Shown: piece by piece, positions 7,077-15,320 of the stretch | How positions within the stretch are numbered: position 1 is the first letter of the stretch | Layout of the letters: each line of letters begins with the position of its first letter | NCBI GenBank assembly: GCA_965228215.1 | Contig: OZ245800.1 | Location: forward strand, 186,001-250,000 | DNA length: 64,000 nt | Direction of reading: 5' to 3' | From: Maricaulis sp965228215 | Lineage (GTDB): Bacteria; Pseudomonadota; Alphaproteobacteria; Caulobacterales; Maricaulaceae | Program-made: the position numbers and the translations under genes | Notes under the pieces: generated by a model | The model's database searches: none | Told to the model about the DNA's origin: nothing | What the model saw: only the letters and a program-made list of their open reading frames with translations

Positions 7077-8122
7077 TGGCTCAGCTCCTTCAGCGCGGAC
7101 ACTTCGCTCTCCTGCGCCGTGATGCGCAGATCCGCGCCGAACCAGGGCCGCAGCCAGACGGTGAGCGCCCGGGCGGTCTTGTTGACCAGCGGTGAGACGG
7201 TCTGGCGCCAGAAGGCGAGATTGGCCTCGCGGTAATTGGCGTAGGTATTGTCACCGGGCAGGCCGAGCAGGAGCGGCGGCACGCCAAAGGCCAGCGCGAT
7301 CTCGCGGGCGGCCTCGCGCCGGGCCCCGGTGAAGTCCATGTCGGCCGGGCTCATCGCCATGGGTTTCCAGTCGAGCCCGCCCTCCAACAAGAGGGGACGC
7401 CCCGCATTGTCCGGACCGCTGTGACCCTCGATCAATTCGCTGCGCAGGCGCTCGAACTGGTCCTCGGTGAGGTGGCCGTCCGGCCCGTTGAAGACCAGCG
7501 CCCCGGACGGACGTGCGGCATTGTCGAGCAGGGCCTTGGCCCAGCGGCTTCCCGCAGTGTGCAGATCCAGGGCGCTGGCCCCGGCCTGCAGCGGCGACAG
7601 GCCGTAATGATCATCGGACGGGTGGAAGAGCTTCATGTGGAAAACCGGAGAGCGCCCGGACACGCGTTCGCGCATGAGGCGAATCTTCCGCCCGGTCAGG
7701 GCATATTCCCAGCCCTCCGGCCAGCCGCGCGGACCTGGAAGCACACGCATGCGATCCGGCCGCAAAACATAGATTTCCCGGGCCTTGCCGGCGAGGCAGG
7801 AAAGCTCGGCATAGGCATTTCCTGCCACCTGTAGAAAGGCGTGGAAGTTCTCCAGCATTTCCGGTCCGGACTGATCGGGATTGGGCCGGTCGAGCAGCGC
7901 CTGCACCTCCGAGTCGGAGGCTGCGAGCGGGACGGAAGCAGCCGCCTCGGCGATGAGGCGGACACAGCGATTGGCGATCGCATTGCGCTCATAACCGGCC
8001 CGGCTGAGCGCCGGGATATCACGCGTCGTCCAGGACGCATTTCGCGGCAGGTCCAGCGCCCGCCAGACACGCGGCATCGTCTTCTCCTCCCGGCCCAACA
8101 ACCGGTCGAGCAAGCTGGGCAT
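7073..8122 (-). CDS. GTA portal protein (gp3-like, HK97 family)
   Basis: A 349-residue HK97-type portal protein. Family blocks include ANRCVRLIAEAAASVPL, the FLQVAGNAYAELSCLAGKAR region, GLSPLQAGASALDLHTAGSR and FGVPPLLLGLPGDNTYANYR near the C-terminus. It should form the dodecameric ring at the head vertex through which terminase pumps DNA. A strong AAAGGAGGG Shine-Dalgarno precedes the start. Repeat copy B separates it from the terminase gene. Confidence 0.94.
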   Translation of the reverse strand: MPSLLDRLLGREEKTMPRVWRALDLPRNASWTTRDIPALSRAGYERNAIANRCVRLIAEAAASVPLAASDSEVQALLDRPNPDQSGPEMLENFHAFLQVAGNAYAELSCLAGKAREIYVLRPDRMRVLPGPRGWPEGWEYALTGRKIRLMRERVSGRSPVFHMKLFHPSDDHYGLSPLQAGASALDLHTAGSRWAKALLDNAARPSGALVFNGPDGHLTEDQFERLRSELIEGHSGPDNAGRPLLLEGGLDWKPMAMSPADMDFTGARREAAREIALAFGVPPLLLGLPGDNTYANYREANLAFWRQTVSPLVNKTARALTVWLRPWFGADLRITAQESEVSALKELSQ

Positions 8123-8148
8123 GGCGCCCTCCTTTCTTGAATGTCAAA

Positions 8149-8288
8149 CGGGCTCCCCCGCGGGCGGGGGAGCTGTCAGCGAGCCCGGAGGGGTCGATGA
8201 CTGAGGGGGGTATCGCCGGATGAGACTCCTGATGCACTTCCCCCCTCCGTCCCTTCGGGTCACCTCCCCCGTCCACGGGGGAGGCCGG
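8149..8288. repeat. Palindromic repeat, copy B
   Basis: About 140 bases filling most of the gap between terminase stop and portal start. CGGGCTC (8149-8155) pairs with GAGCCCG (8181-8187); inner hairpin CTCCCCCGCGGGCGGGGGAG (8153-8172); right-end hairpin at 8263-8282. Same orientation and sequence family as copies A and C. Confidence 0.9.
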
Positions 8289-8293
8289 TGGTT

Positions 8294-9628
8294 CTAGAAC
8301 CGCCGGACGCGCGGTTCGGCGCGACTGCCCAGCAGCAGGTCGGTGATGGCCCAGACCAGGGCGTCGACCCGGTCCGGACTGGCACGCGGACCGTCGGGCG
8401 CGCCAAAGGCACACATCTGGTCTTCCAGGGCCGGGAAACGTCCGGCATGACGCACCCGGCCGGCGCTGTAGAGCGCAGCGACGGGTTCGGCACGCACATG
8501 CTTGCCGCGGCTGGCCCGCACGAGTTTCACCGGCAGGCCGGGATCCGCGGCCCGCAACACGCTGCGCACCATGTCGCCGCCCTGATTGGCCTCGGCGATG
8601 ACCGCATCGGCCTGGTGAAGCGCGAAACCCTCCGCCACGCGCTGCGCCCAGTCGGCGGGCCGTGCGGGGCCGAAACTCATGTCGGCCAACACCACGGCAC
8701 GGTCCGGATTGTCCGCCTCACGTCCGGCGATGATGATGCCGCACTCGTCCGATGTGGCCCCCGCCGTGACCGGCGGATCGACGGCCACGATGATGCGTCC
8801 CAGATCCGGGATCTCATCCACGTCGCAGGCCTCGACCTGGGCGCGTTGCCAGAGGGCGCCCGGTGGATCATCGATCAACAGGCCTTCCAGCTCCTGCCGC
8901 CCCAGCGCCGAGGCACCGTAACTCGCCTGCATCGCGGCCACGAAACCATCGGCGAGATTGTGCGCATTGGCCGAGGTCGGCTGGTGGGTGACCGACACGC
9001 CCGCCTGTTTCACAAGCCGTTTGAGCGCCGCGATCGGACGCGGTGTGGTGGTCAGCAAGAGTTTCGGTCTATCCCCAACCCGCAGGCCCATGCGCAGCGT
9101 ATCAAGCGCCCGCTGCGGCTCCGCCCAGCTGGCATATTCGTCGCCCCAGCCTGCTGAGAATTGAGGACCGCGCAGACCATCCGGGTCCTCTGCAGAAAAG
9201 CCATAGGCGATCGCGCCATTGGGCCAGACCAGGCGGTGCCGGCTGGCCTCATACCGCGGACATTCGTCCGGCAGGCCGATCCGGCGCAGGCCCGACACGC
9301 CCTCGATCATCACCTCGCGCACATCATTGAAGGTGGGCGCGACGAGCGCGATCCGGGCCTCCGGGTCTTGTGCCTGTTCGCGCACCCATTCCGCCCCTGC
9401 CCGCGTCTTGCCGGCGCCCCGCCCGCCCAGGAAGAGCCAGATCAACCAGTCGCCCGGCGGCGGGGTCTGGGCGGCCGAGCGCAGACCATCAAACCGGACT
9501 TCCTCCCGTCGCAGAGGCTGAGATTCTTTCCCAAGTGCCCCGTTCAACATCTCCGCGAGCTTCGGCGGCGCGGACGAGCTTGCGGCATAGTTCGACACGG
9601 CGTTCTGCAATCCGTTCAGGACTGTCAT
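8294..9628 (-). CDS. GTA large terminase (gp2-like)
   Basis: A 444-residue DNA-packaging ATPase/nuclease. Walker A GGRGAGKT lies at residues 68-75, preceded by WLIWLFL, and a Walker B-like GWGDEYASW follows around residue 150. The C-terminal nuclease half has IIVAVDPPVTAG and the downstream ANQGGDMV and SPDRVDALVWAITDL acidic motifs. GTA terminases package headfuls of host DNA rather than a specific genome. The start at 9628 has GGGA 6 bases upstream; 9643 is an alternative. It overlaps the gp1-like gene. Confidence 0.94.
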   Translation of the reverse strand: MTVLNGLQNAVSNYAASSSAPPKLAEMLNGALGKESQPLRREEVRFDGLRSAAQTPPPGDWLIWLFLGGRGAGKTRAGAEWVREQAQDPEARIALVAPTFNDVREVMIEGVSGLRRIGLPDECPRYEASRHRLVWPNGAIAYGFSAEDPDGLRGPQFSAGWGDEYASWAEPQRALDTLRMGLRVGDRPKLLLTTTPRPIAALKRLVKQAGVSVTHQPTSANAHNLADGFVAAMQASYGASALGRQELEGLLIDDPPGALWQRAQVEACDVDEIPDLGRIIVAVDPPVTAGATSDECGIIIAGREADNPDRAVVLADMSFGPARPADWAQRVAEGFALHQADAVIAEANQGGDMVRSVLRAADPGLPVKLVRASRGKHVRAEPVAALYSAGRVRHAGRFPALEDQMCAFGAPDGPRASPDRVDALVWAITDLLLGSRAEPRVRRF

Positions 9629-9989
9629 CGAGATTCCCGTCATCTGCCTCGCCCTGCTCCTGCTTGCCCGTCCCATTCATCCTGGCCTCCCTCGCCAGCA
9701 GCGTGTTGTGTGCTGTCAGCGTGCGGGCCAGCTGGCCCGCCTTCACGTAATCCCCTTCGATGATGAGGGCGTCGACACGCGCCGCCTCGGCACGCCTCAC
9801 CGCGTCGAAACGGCGTTGTCGAAGACTTTCCGGCTCGCGTGCCAGGCGGCGCAGTTTGCGCCTGACCCAGCCGGGCGTGAGCCCTTCCCCTGCCGCGATC
9901 TCGTCGACACTCTTCCCGGCAAGATGCAGCATTTCCAAACGCGTCCACGCCAGGGCGTCGCGCTTGGTTCGATCGGTTTTTCTGAACAT
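9489..9989 (-). CDS. GTA small terminase-like protein (gp1 position)
   Basis: A 166-residue basic helical protein with an N-terminal helix-turn-helix-like segment (LEMLHLAGKSVDEIAAGEGL then TPGWVRRKLRRLA), followed by long helices and a Gly/Asp-rich linker. The C-terminal helix includes ERIAERRVELCRKLVRAAEA. A DNA-binding N-terminus and its place just before the large terminase fit the GTA gp1/TerS role. Its 3' end overlaps the terminase start by 140 bases in another frame, a large overlap but common for this gene pair. Confidence 0.75.
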   Translation of the reverse strand: MFRKTDRTKRDALAWTRLEMLHLAGKSVDEIAAGEGLTPGWVRRKLRRLAREPESLRQRRFDAVRRAEAARVDALIIEGDYVKAGQLARTLTAHNTLLAREARMNGTGKQEQGEADDGNLDDSPERIAERRVELCRKLVRAAEARGDVERGTWERISASATGGSPV

Positions 9990-10111
9990 GCCTGATCATA
10001 CCCCGACGCTGGATCGGTCGGATTGTTTGCAGCCGGATTGGCGGAAGGTGTTGGCGGGGTTGGGGAAGTTTTTTGGAGGCGACAGGGATAGTGGCGAAGT
10101 TATGCACTCAT

Positions 10112-10253
10112 CGGGGTTCCCCCCCGGGCGGGGGAGCTGTCAGCGAACCTGAATGGGTCGATGACTGACGGGGGGTGTCGCCGGGCGAGGTTCCTCCTGA
10201 ACCTCCCCCCTCCGTCCCTGCGGGACACCTCCCCCGTCCACGGGGGAGGCCGG
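10112..10253. repeat. Palindromic repeat, copy C
   Basis: About 142 bases between the RusA-like gene and the first GTA gene. The outer arm reads GGGTTC (10114-10119) against GAACCT (10145-10150), so it keeps pairing although the bases differ from copies A and B. It ends with the same CTCCCCCGTCCACGGGGGAG block (10228-10247). An internal GAGGTTC/GAACCTC hairpin is present only here. Confidence 0.9.
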
Positions 10254-10267
10254 AGCAGGATCGCCCC

Positions 10268-10687
10268 CTAAACCCCTTCGCTTACGCGGTGCGATGCCAT
10301 CGGCCGGGCCATGACCGTGACGCGCGGGCGTTCGCCTTCAACCTTGGTGACTTCCAGGCGTTCGACCTGGCTGTCATCGTGGAAGACGATGCCGGTCAGG
10401 GCGTCGAGCACGGCCTTGGCGACATTGTCGACGTCGTGCACCGGGCTGGTCGGCGAGCGTTCGATGCGGATGACGACTTCATACGGGCCGTATTTCGGGC
10501 GCGCGCGCTTGAATTCGAGGCGGAAAAAATCCCCGATCAGCGACTTGAAACGCCGCGTCTGCGTGGTGACAGCGTCCACGCGCAAATTGAGTTCATCACC
10601 GGTCATCACGGCCTGAACCTTTCCTCTTCCGACCCAATTTTGCGCGGAGCCCCCCCGGCGATGCGCATCATCGTCTTGATCCGTCAT
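10268..10687 (-). CDS. RusA-like Holliday junction endonuclease
   Basis: A 139-residue RusA-family protein. The diagnostic block VHDVDNVAKAVLDALTG followed by IVFHDDSQVERL carries the conserved aspartates of the active site. RusA enzymes cut four-way DNA junctions; many copies are phage-derived. It is transcribed in the same direction as the GTA, just upstream of it, and separated by repeat C. The start at the ATG at 10687 is chosen because the longer frame would run into the fumarase gene. Housekeeping or GTA-linked use is not decided. Confidence 0.82.
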   Translation of the reverse strand: MTDQDDDAHRRGGSAQNWVGRGKVQAVMTGDELNLRVDAVTTQTRRFKSLIGDFFRLEFKRARPKYGPYEVVIRIERSPTSPVHDVDNVAKAVLDALTGIVFHDDSQVERLEVTKVEGERPRVTVMARPMASHRVSEGV

Positions 10688-10763
10688 GCCTGAGTGATAC
10701 ACGTCCGAATCGAATTTCTCTATCTTCGACGCGCAATCGACGCGCTGCAAGGAGCCTCCCCTC

Positions 10764-12158
10764 ATGAGCGAGATGCGGACAGAAACCGACAGCTTCGGAC
10801 CTCTCGAAGTCCCGGCCGAAAAACTCTTCGGCGCCCAGACCGCCCGGTCGCTGATCAATTTCCCGATCGGCACCGAAACCATGCCCGTGCCGCTCATCCG
10901 CGCACTGGGCATCGTCAAGCGCTCGGCCGCCCTGGCCAACAAGCGCCTGGACAATCTGGAAGCCGAGCTGGCCGACAAGATCGCGGCCGCCGCGACCGAG
11001 GTCGCCGAGGGCAAGCTGAACGATCATTTCCCGCTCTCTGTCTGGCAGACGGGTTCGGGCACGCAGTCGAACATGAATACGAATGAAGTCGTCTCGAACC
11101 GCGCGATCGAGATGCTGGGCGGCACGATCGGTTCCAAGGACCCGGTTCACCCCAATGATCATGTGAACCGCTCGCAGAGCTCGAACGATACTTTCCCGAC
11201 GGCCATGCATATCGCAGCAGCCGAGGAGATCACCCACAATCTCCTGCCGGCCCTGCAGACGCTGCACAATGCGCTCAACGACAAGACGCAGGCCTTCAAG
11301 GACATCATCAAGATTGGCCGGACCCACCTACAGGACGCGACGCCGCTGACGCTGGGTCAGGAATTCTCCGGCTATACGGCGATGGTCGCCAATGCGATCC
11401 GCCGGGTGGAGAGCACGCTGCCCGCCCTGCTGGAACTGGCCATGGGCGGTACGGCCGTCGGTACGGGCCTCAACACGAAGCCGGGTTATGCCGAGGCCTT
11501 CGCCGAGGAAGTCGCCAGCTTCACGCAGATGAAATTTGTCACCGCGCCGAACAAGTTCGAGGCGCTGGCCACCAAGGACGCTCTCGTCGAGGCGCACGGC
11601 ATGCTGAACGCAACGGCGGTCTCCCTGTTCAAGATCGCCAATGATATCCGCCTGCTGGGTTCCGGACCGCGTTCGGGCCTGGGCGAGATCGCCCTGCCGG
11701 AAAACGAGCCGGGCTCCTCGATCATGCCGGGCAAGGTCAATCCGACCCAGTGCGAGGCCATGACCATGGTCTGCGCCCAGGTGATGGGAAACAATGCCGC
11801 CGTCTCCTTTGCCGGCAGCCAGGGCCATTTCGAACTGAACGTGTTCAAGCCCGTCATCATCTACAATGTCCTGCAGTCGATCCGAATCCTGGCCGACGCC
11901 TCGCGCACCTTCACCGAGAAATGCGTGGTGGGCATCCAGGCCCGCGAGGACAATATCAAGGCCCTGATGGAACGCTCGCTGATGCTGGTCACGGCGCTCA
12001 ACTCCACGATCGGCTATGACAATGCCACCATCGTGGCCAAGACGGCCCACAAGAACGGAACCACGCTGCGCGAGGAGGCCGTGAAACTGGGCTTTGTCAC
12101 CGAAGAACAGTTCGACGAGATCGTACGCCCGGAAAAGATGATCGGTCCGAAGGCGTAG
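10764..12158 (+). CDS. fumC: Fumarate hydratase, class II
   Basis: A 464-residue fumarase of the aspartase/fumarase superfamily that interconverts fumarate and malate in the TCA cycle. The conserved blocks are all present: SVWQTGSGTQSNMNTNEV, the SQSSNDTFPTAMH loop, GRTHLQDATPLTLGQE, and the signature GSSIMPGKVN at residues 317-326. Length is normal. An AAGGAG sequence precedes the ATG. The DUF4169 gene follows after 5 bases and may be cotranscribed. Confidence 0.97.
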   Translation: MSEMRTETDSFGPLEVPAEKLFGAQTARSLINFPIGTETMPVPLIRALGIVKRSAALANKRLDNLEAELADKIAAAATEVAEGKLNDHFPLSVWQTGSGTQSNMNTNEVVSNRAIEMLGGTIGSKDPVHPNDHVNRSQSSNDTFPTAMHIAAAEEITHNLLPALQTLHNALNDKTQAFKDIIKIGRTHLQDATPLTLGQEFSGYTAMVANAIRRVESTLPALLELAMGGTAVGTGLNTKPGYAEAFAEEVASFTQMKFVTAPNKFEALATKDALVEAHGMLNATAVSLFKIANDIRLLGSGPRSGLGEIALPENEPGSSIMPGKVNPTQCEAMTMVCAQVMGNNAAVSFAGSQGHFELNVFKPVIIYNVLQSIRILADASRTFTEKCVVGIQAREDNIKALMERSLMLVTALNSTIGYDNATIVAKTAHKNGTTLREEAVKLGFVTEEQFDEIVRPEKMIGPKA

Positions 12159-12163
12159 GCAGA

Positions 12164-12388
12164 TTGACCTCCAAACCCGTCAATCTCAGACAGTTCCGCA
12201 AGCGCAAGGCGCGCGAGGAGAAGGCCAGGCAGGCCGAGACCAACCGCGTCCTGCACGGCACGCCGAAATCCCTCACCGAGCTTGAAAAGGCGCGGCGGGA
12301 AAAACTCTTGCGGGATGTCGAAGGCAAGCGGCTGGAGCCGGGGTCCGGTACGGAAGCGGATGATGCGGAACCCGGAGCCGGAAACTAG
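12164..12388 (+). CDS. DUF4169-like small basic protein
   Basis: A 74-residue, highly charged protein with the NLRQFRKRKAREEKARQAE start and NR---H-GTPKSLTELEKARREK pattern of the DUF4169 family, which is common in alphaproteobacteria next to fumC. It starts with TTG 5 bases after the fumC stop. The C-terminal 20 residues are acidic and probably disordered. Function unknown. It converges on, and overlaps by 4 bases, the next gene. Confidence 0.75.
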   Translation: MTSKPVNLRQFRKRKAREEKARQAETNRVLHGTPKSLTELEKARREKLLRDVEGKRLEPGSGTEADDAEPGAGN

Positions 12389-12687
12389 GCCTCGCCGGCA
12401 TTCAGGGCCGGCGTGAAACCGCGCGAGGTCTCGAATTCCGACAGGAAACCGGCCGCCTCGCTGGCTGCGTCAGGCGTCTCGAAAAAGGTGAAACCCTTCG
12501 AGCCGCTCGTATCGCGATGGGCCTCGAATTCCAGCTGGAAAGCCAGAAGCAGAGACTGGGCCGCAGCGATCTTCACCACGCTGGACGGATCGCTTTCGCT
12601 TTCCAGGAGGACATAGACGCCCGGCCCGTCGGGCAGGTCGGCCTCTATGATCCCCGTCAGGGGTATGGGGCGGTGCCAATGTCGCAT
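12385..12687 (-). CDS. Unknown protein, tandem paralogue 1
   Basis: A 100-residue protein that shares MR-WHRPIP, then P-GVYVLLE-E-D-SS, then KIA-A-SLL--F at the same spacing with the gene at 12756-13061. The GVYVLL followed by a VKI-A block weakly recalls a stripped-down GIY-YIG core, but the catalytic Arg and Glu are not evident, so no function is claimed. It ends with an Ala/Glu-rich helix and a hydrophilic tail. Confidence 0.7.
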   Translation of the reverse strand: MRHWHRPIPLTGIIEADLPDGPGVYVLLESESDPSSVVKIAAAQSLLLAFQLEFEAHRDTSGSKGFTFFETPDAASEAAGFLSEFETSRGFTPALNAGEA

Positions 12688-12704
12688 AATTGCCTATCAG
12701 ATAA

Positions 12705-12725
12705 GGGAAAAATGAATATTTTCCC
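12705..12725 (-). terminator. Candidate terminator between tandem paralogues
   Basis: GGGAAAA (12705-12711) and TTTTCCC (12719-12725) form a 7-base stem with a 7-base loop, in an AT-rich gap. On the minus strand it lies after the 12756-13061 gene and before its paralogue, and is followed by TTATCTG. It suggests the two genes are not simply cotranscribed. Confidence 0.45.
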
Positions 12726-12755
12726 TCCTCAGGCGATTTTCCGGCGATCCGACGA

Positions 12756-13061
12756 TCAATATCCCGAGTTCAGAACCGGCCGACGACCGCGCATGCGGCG
12801 GAACTCGTCGAGGAATTTCTGGGCTTCCTCGGCCTCGTAGACCGTCTCGAAATACATCATCGCCTTGGGCATGGCTGGCTGATAGCCGTCGGTCGGGTGC
12901 ATTTCGCGGCGGAAACTGCGCAACAAGGAGCGCGCGGGGGCGATCTTGATGATCGAGCTCACATCGCGTTCGTCCTCCAGAAGCACGTAGACGCCGGAAT
13001 GATCCGGAACCTTGGTCTCATGCAGCTGGGACATGGGTATGGGGCGGTGCCAACGGCGCAT
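12756..13061 (-). CDS. Unknown protein, tandem paralogue 2
   Basis: A 101-residue paralogue of the 12385-12687 product: it opens MRRWHRPIPMSQLHETKVPD, then SGVYVLLEDERDVSSIIKIA and PARSLLRSF. A YFETVYEAEEAQKFLDEFRR helix aligns with FFETPDAASEAAGFLSEF in the other copy. Identity is roughly one third by eye, so the duplication is old or one copy evolves fast. Upstream (13062-13212) is unusually AT-rich and contains a GAGTC (GANTC) site. Confidence 0.72.
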   Translation of the reverse strand: MRRWHRPIPMSQLHETKVPDHSGVYVLLEDERDVSSIIKIAPARSLLRSFRREMHPTDGYQPAMPKAMMYFETVYEAEEAQKFLDEFRRMRGRRPVLNSGY

Positions 13062-13155
13062 ATTCTGTCCTCAGGCCCCCAAGCTACAAAATTCGAGTCA
13101 AATCTGCATCGTCTTGTTGAGACTGCGGTAACTATTGTTTTAACGCGCCAGATAG

Positions 13156-13179
13156 CTGTTTTTAAACGGAAAAATACAG
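13156..13179 (-). other. AT-rich hairpin downstream of the glycosylase gene
   Basis: CTGTTTTT at 13156-13163 pairs with AAAAATACAG (one bulged T) around AAACGG. It lies between the glycosylase stop and the start of the 12756-13061 gene, so it could end the glycosylase transcript. No U-run follows on the minus strand beyond the arm itself. Confidence 0.3.
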
Positions 13180-13212
13180 CCCGATTGCAGTATGGAGCGC
13201 CCGCCGCCCCAT

Positions 13213-13881
13213 CTAGCCGACAGAAAGCGCCAGCGTGCGCGAGATTTCTGCAGTGTCCCGGCCAGACTGGTCGGCCCAGGCATTGAACGCGTCCTGGGCG
13301 GCCATCATCGCCTTCTTGCTGCTCCCCGGCTTCTCCCACACGCCCTCGCGGACGAGCGCCGCACCGACATCATTCGACAGGATCCACCCGCCCCAGCCGG
13401 AAAACCGCAGGAAGTATTGCGCCGTGGCCCCGCCGAGCCGGGAACCGCGTTTTTTCAGCACGTCCAGCAGGCCGACCTGGTCGGTCATGGGCCAGTCGGC
13501 CATGAAGGCACCGAAAGAGCCATGTTCGCCGGCGATATCGCCGACGAATTGAGCATTCTCGACGGTCGCCATGATTTTCTGGCCATTGCGGACAATACGC
13601 TCATCGCTGACCAGTCTCGCGACATCATCGTCGGAGAAGAAACCGACCCGTGACGGGTCAAATCCGTCGAACGCGGCCTCGAACCCGTCCCACTTGGCCT
13701 CGATCACTTTCCAGACAAAACCGGCCTGGAAGACGCAGCGAGTCATCTGCGACAGCCAGCGATCATCCGGAATGGCGCGGATATCCTCGCGCGGACGGGC
13801 GTGGGAATGCTCGCCCAGCCGGTTTTCGAGATCGGGATGATGGCCGAGCGCCAGGTCCCGGATTTCATCGAATGTGCGCAT
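13213..13881 (-). CDS. DNA-3-methyladenine glycosylase I-family protein
   Basis: A 222-residue helical protein of the Tag/adenine glycosylase family (HhH-GPD relatives) that removes alkylated adenine. Recognisable blocks are DDRWLSQMTRCVFQAGFVWKV, the KWDGFEAAFDGFDP segment, IVRNGQKIMATVENA and GWILSNDVGAALVREGVW. Tag itself has an N-terminal zinc-binding Cys and late His residues; these are not apparent here, so it belongs to the longer alphaproteobacterial subgroup. Substrate is inferred from family only. Confidence 0.82.
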   Translation of the reverse strand: MRTFDEIRDLALGHHPDLENRLGEHSHARPREDIRAIPDDRWLSQMTRCVFQAGFVWKVIEAKWDGFEAAFDGFDPSRVGFFSDDDVARLVSDERIVRNGQKIMATVENAQFVGDIAGEHGSFGAFMADWPMTDQVGLLDVLKKRGSRLGGATAQYFLRFSGWGGWILSNDVGAALVREGVWEKPGSSKKAMMAAQDAFNAWADQSGRDTAEISRTLALSVG

Positions 13882-13970
13882 GCCTCTGTCCTGTTTCGGC
13901 TGCTGCCCGTCAGAACGCCCGTCGGGCTTTCCATCCCCAGCATGTGGCGATCAGCCCGCTTTCTTCAATA

Positions 13971-14018
13971 CTCTTTCCCCGGCTCAATTCCCGTCTCTTT
14001 CCCCGGCTCGTTCCCGGA
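13971..14018. repeat. Two-unit direct repeat
   Basis: CTCTTTCCCCGGCTCAATTC and a near copy beginning at 13994 (CTCTTTCCCCGGCTCGTTC) lie head to tail, upstream of the ribbon-helix-helix gene. No coding role is evident. Confidence 0.5.
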
Positions 14019-14102
14019 CCATTGCCGGAGCTCCTCCCGGCTCACGCTTCTCGAAACGGCACCATGCTTGTGTTTTCCGGCAGCGTGGAAGAGTGTCGGG
14101 CC

Positions 14103-14327
14103 ATGCCGCTTGAAAAACGCTCCCTCTCCTTGTCCGGCCACCGGACCAGCCTTTCGCTGGAACCGGAATTCTGGGCCATTGTCGACGCGCATGTCGAGCA
14201 GAGCGGTGTCTCCCTCGCCGGACTGATCGGGCAGATCGATGAAATGCGCGGCCTGGAACCCCTCGCCTCATCCGTCCGCGTCTGGGCCATTCGCAATATC
14301 CAGTCTGCTGGCCGTGCATCCGACTAG
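14103..14327 (+). CDS. Ribbon-helix-helix (RHH_4) domain protein
   Basis: A 74-residue protein matching the RHH_4 family common in alphaproteobacteria: KRSLSLSGHRTSLSLEPEFW, then VSLAGLIGQIDEMRG and LASSVRVWAIRNIQ. RHH_4 proteins are thought to bind DNA as dimers, with the first strand (SLSLSGHRTSLSL) contacting the groove; targets are unknown. The start at 14103 matches the family length; an ATG 39 bases earlier is in frame. It is a single gene with no operon partner. Confidence 0.75.
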   Translation: MPLEKRSLSLSGHRTSLSLEPEFWAIVDAHVEQSGVSLAGLIGQIDEMRGLEPLASSVRVWAIRNIQSAGRASD

Positions 14328-14612
14328 CGCAGGTCAGGCGCCGGCGTCGCACCGGAACACCACCCACGCGATCGACCTCAACCACGCCCCAATCCGCTGA
14401 AATCGCTCGCGCATACCTCGCGATCCCGCAAGCGCGACTCCCGACGTTTGGGGTCGCCGGAAGCCGCGCCAGCGGTACAAAGCGGGGAGAAGACCTTCTG
14501 AGGCAGGTCGCGATCGCCGCTGCAATGAAGCATACACGTTATGCGTGCATTATCAAGCTGCGCGCGCGAATAAGGCGAATTCAGATCCGGATGGGCAAAC
14601 CGGGTCCCGGTT

Positions 14613-15236
14613 TCAGTGGCCCGGACGCCGCTGGGCGTAGATGGTGATCACGTCATACTCGCTGTCCAGGTCGAAAATGACGGGCGTATCCACACCGCAC
14701 TGCCAACCCGGCGCGAGATAGTCCGCGGCATCGCGGGCGATCTGGTTTGCGCCCGGCTGGATGCGCGCCTCGACATAGGCGACATGGCAGGCACCGGTCT
14801 CGCCTTCAGGCCGCAGGGCGCTGACGACGAGATATTGAGCGGCCGGCTCGGTACCGTCGCCGGTCTCGTTCCAGCGTTCCCAGGACCAGCGCAGAATGGT
14901 GGCGAACGCCTCGTCGGTGCGGGTATCGATCCGCCATTCCAGCACCGGACCCAGGCCCAGGAAGGAGCCGTCGCGCGGCGGATTCTGCGACCATTGCTGC
15001 TCCACGCCCCAGTCGGAGAAGGCAACAGCCGCGCCGTGTTCGCCGAGCACGAGATTGACCGGCCAGTCCTTTTCGCCCGGACAGGTCGAGTAGATGACCG
15101 GCTCGTCCTCGCTCGCCCGTTCCACACACTCCTCGAACAGGCGGCTATAACGGCTGTCGGCGGGTGTCTGGGCGCTTGCCGGGACGGCGGTCAGGCCGGC
15201 CAGGCTGGCAAGGATAAGGGCGTTGCGGATCATCAT
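14613..15236 (-). CDS. Secreted protein of unknown function
   Basis: A 207-residue protein with a clear Sec signal peptide (RNALILASLAGLTAVPASAQ; likely cut after ASA). The mature part contains four cysteines (CVERAS, STCPGEKDW, GACHVAY, WQCGVD), suggesting disulfides and a periplasmic location. It has Trp/Asp-rich strands (FSDWGVEQQW; WSWERWNETGDG). No family is recognised. A GGAGA sequence precedes the start. It is a lone gene. Confidence 0.75.
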   Translation of the reverse strand: MMIRNALILASLAGLTAVPASAQTPADSRYSRLFEECVERASEDEPVIYSTCPGEKDWPVNLVLGEHGAAVAFSDWGVEQQWSQNPPRDGSFLGLGPVLEWRIDTRTDEAFATILRWSWERWNETGDGTEPAAQYLVVSALRPEGETGACHVAYVEARIQPGANQIARDAADYLAPGWQCGVDTPVIFDLDSEYDVITIYAQRRPGH

Positions 15237-15320
15237 GGGCGTCTCTCCGGATGTCGATGAGAAGACGCTAGCCGGGATTGCCCGCCGGGTCAGCCGCCAA
15301 TTTGAAACCGCTGCGGACGC

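Larger units (their letters stand above)
1..9989 (-). other. RcGTA-type gene transfer agent structural cluster (5' part through gp14)
   Basis: Sixteen genes encode a HK97-like head and siphovirus-type tail in the order found in Rhodobacter capsulatus GTA: small terminase, terminase, portal, a small membrane protein, prohead protease, capsid, connector, DUF3168 protein, tail tube, two tail chaperones, tape measure, DUF2460, DUF2163 and NlpC/P60 peptidase. No integrase, repressor, replication or lysis gene is seen, which fits a domesticated GTA better than a prophage. The cluster is split at 3924-4985 by three plus-strand genes. The reading frames look intact. Whether particles are made cannot be told from sequence. 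Confidence 0.9.

Noticed and set aside
1..9989. Intact prophage
   Set aside because: No integrase, repressor, replication or lysis genes, no attachment repeats; gene order is that of a GTA.
14334..14537. 67-codon minus-strand open frame after the ribbon-helix-helix gene
   Set aside because: Arg/Trp-rich with no start signal; the 285-base gap 14328-14612 shows no convincing gene.
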